A DNA stretch of 6,603 nt, taken from contig JAHZKQ010000195.1 in assembly GCA_022600315.1 (NCBI GenBank), forward strand, positions 1-6,603, given 5' to 3'. The notes under the pieces are model-generated. The model worked only from the letters and a program-made list of their open reading frames with translations, did not search any database and was not told where the DNA came from. Shown here piece by piece: positions 5,769 through 6,603 of the stretch. Position 1 is the first letter of the stretch. The number at the start of each line of letters is the position of its first letter. The DNA is from Gammaproteobacteria bacterium (lineage in GTDB: Bacteria > Pseudomonadota > Gammaproteobacteria > Coxiellales > Coxiellaceae). A program made the position numbers and the translations under genes.

Positions 5769-5833
5769 CAGTACATTTCTATAGACACCAGACACCATTG
5801 TGAGCGAAACAATCTAGACGGTTATTAAAAAAA

Positions 5834-6603
5834 TTATTTGGTTAACTCATCAAGGTCTGCAAAATATTTCAAACTTTCGGGATTTGCCAATGCCTCAGTA
5901 TTTTTAACTGGCTCATTGTGGATAATATTGCGTACCGCCAGTTCCACTAGTTTACCGCTAATCGTGCGCGGTAATTCAGGTACCGCAATAATTTTAGCCG
6001 GCATATGCATGGGTGAGAGATTTTTACGGATGGTGTTACGAATCGATTGAACTAAATCTTCATTAAGTGTTATGCCATCGCGCATTTTTACAAATAAAAT
6101 AATTCGTTCGCTATCTTGCCAAGTTTGGCCAACGGCGATGGAATCTAATATCTCAGGGAACTTATCCACTTGACGATAAATTTCCGCGGTGCCAATGCGA
6201 ACCCCGCTGGGATTAATCACCGCGTCAGAACGACCATAAATCACCATGCCGCCAGTTTCGGTTAACATGGCATAGTCACCATGGCACCACACATTTTTAA
6301 AGCGCGTGAAATAAGCTTGATAATACCTGTCGCCATCAGGGTCATTCCAAAAATAAATTGGCATGGAAGGGAATGGTGCGCTGCAAACCAGTTCGCCGCG
6401 TTCACCAATAACGCTTTTTCCTGCTTCATTATAGATTTCAACTTTCATTCCTAGGCCGCGACATTGTAGCTCGCCACGGTAAACTGGCAGCATGGGATTG
6501 CCTAGGGCAAAGCAGGAAACAATATCGCTGCCGCCAGAAATTGATGATAGGCAGACATCGGTTTTAATATTTTCATAAACGTAATCAAAGCTACTGGGTA
6601 GTA
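5834..6603 (-). CDS. Acetoacetyl-CoA synthetase, C-terminal part (5' end outside window)
   Basis: This is the last 255 or so codons of an adenylate-forming enzyme of roughly 650 residues that makes acetoacetyl-CoA from acetoacetate, ATP and CoA, linking ketone-body or polyhydroxybutyrate breakdown to central carbon flow. The frame is open to the window edge; the ATG at 6493 is internal, because family residues such as FDYVYENIK, SSISGGSD and ALGNP are encoded upstream of it. Landmarks downstream are LPVYRGELQCRG, the YFWNDPDGDRY block, the HGD motif, the hinge motif YGRSDAVINPSGVRIG and PRTISGK with the catalytic Lys near the end. The LPVYRGE.QCRG and YFWNDPDG blocks favour acetoacetyl-CoA synthetase over acetyl- or propionyl-CoA synthetase. 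It converges on lexA across a 65-nt gap. Confidence 0.93.
   Translation of the reverse strand, partial: LPSSFDYVYENIKTDVCLSSISGGSDIVSCFALGNPMLPVYRGELQCRGLGMKVEIYNEAGKSVIGERGELVCSAPFPSMPIYFWNDPDGDRYYQAYFTRFKNVWCHGDYAMLTETGGMVIYGRSDAVINPSGVRIGTAEIYRQVDKFPEILDSIAVGQTWQDSERIILFVKMRDGITLNEDLVQSIRNTIRKNLSPMHMPAKIIAVPELPRTISGKLVELAVRNIIHNEPVKNTEALANPESLKYFADLDELTK

Noticed and set aside
5797..5813. Hairpin ATTGT-N7-ACAAT between lexA and the acetoacetyl-CoA synthetase gene as a bidirectional terminator
   Set aside because: The stem is only five AT-rich base pairs, with no adjoining T-tract on either strand.

Overview
The window is a stretch of ordinary chromosome from a gammaproteobacterium. It carries a minCDE division-site operon in canonical order, an E. 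coli-type long Q-loop cydAB operon with a tiny cydX-like third gene, lexA, and the end of an acetoacetyl-CoA synthetase gene. Base composition looks moderately AT-rich, and the intergenic DNA holds hairpin repeats built around GTCAAG. Both fit a Legionellales/Coxiellaceae-like lineage, but the sequence alone does not prove this and the placement is inference.

Layout. Positions 1-256 have no credible gene. They hold a 27-bp tandem array that runs off the left edge, followed by a small MITE-like palindromic element. On the minus strand, from right to left, minC (2079-1375), minD (1353-517, GTG start) and minE (520-257, ATGA overlap with minD) form one tight operon. Positions 2080-2196 separate it from the cyd operon and contain two weak hairpins. 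The cyd operon, also on the minus strand, runs cydA (start best placed at 5013), cydB (GTG start at 3443, 1 nt after cydA) and a 30-codon cydX-like gene (2289-2197) whose ribosome site overlaps the cydB stop. A divergent control region (5014-5180) serves cydA to the left and lexA to the right. lexA (5181-5768, plus strand) has a near-consensus sigma70 promoter. Converging on it is the 3' part of an acetoacetyl-CoA synthetase gene (5834 to beyond 6603, minus strand).

How the genes work together. MinC, MinD and MinE place the division septum at mid-cell by oscillating on the membrane. CydA, CydB and CydX form a cytochrome bd quinol oxidase for respiration at low oxygen or under stress. LexA represses DNA-damage genes until RecA triggers its self-cleavage. 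Acetoacetyl-CoA synthetase feeds free acetoacetate into CoA-linked metabolism. These are independent housekeeping units.

No new multi-gene system is visible. The items most worth a second look are the GTCAAG repeat family and its tandem expansion, a LexA with an atypical recognition helix beside a GTAC-N7-GTAC site, a perfect 19-bp inverted repeat over the likely cydA promoter, an Asp-to-Ala change in a conserved CydB motif, and the small cydX-like gene.
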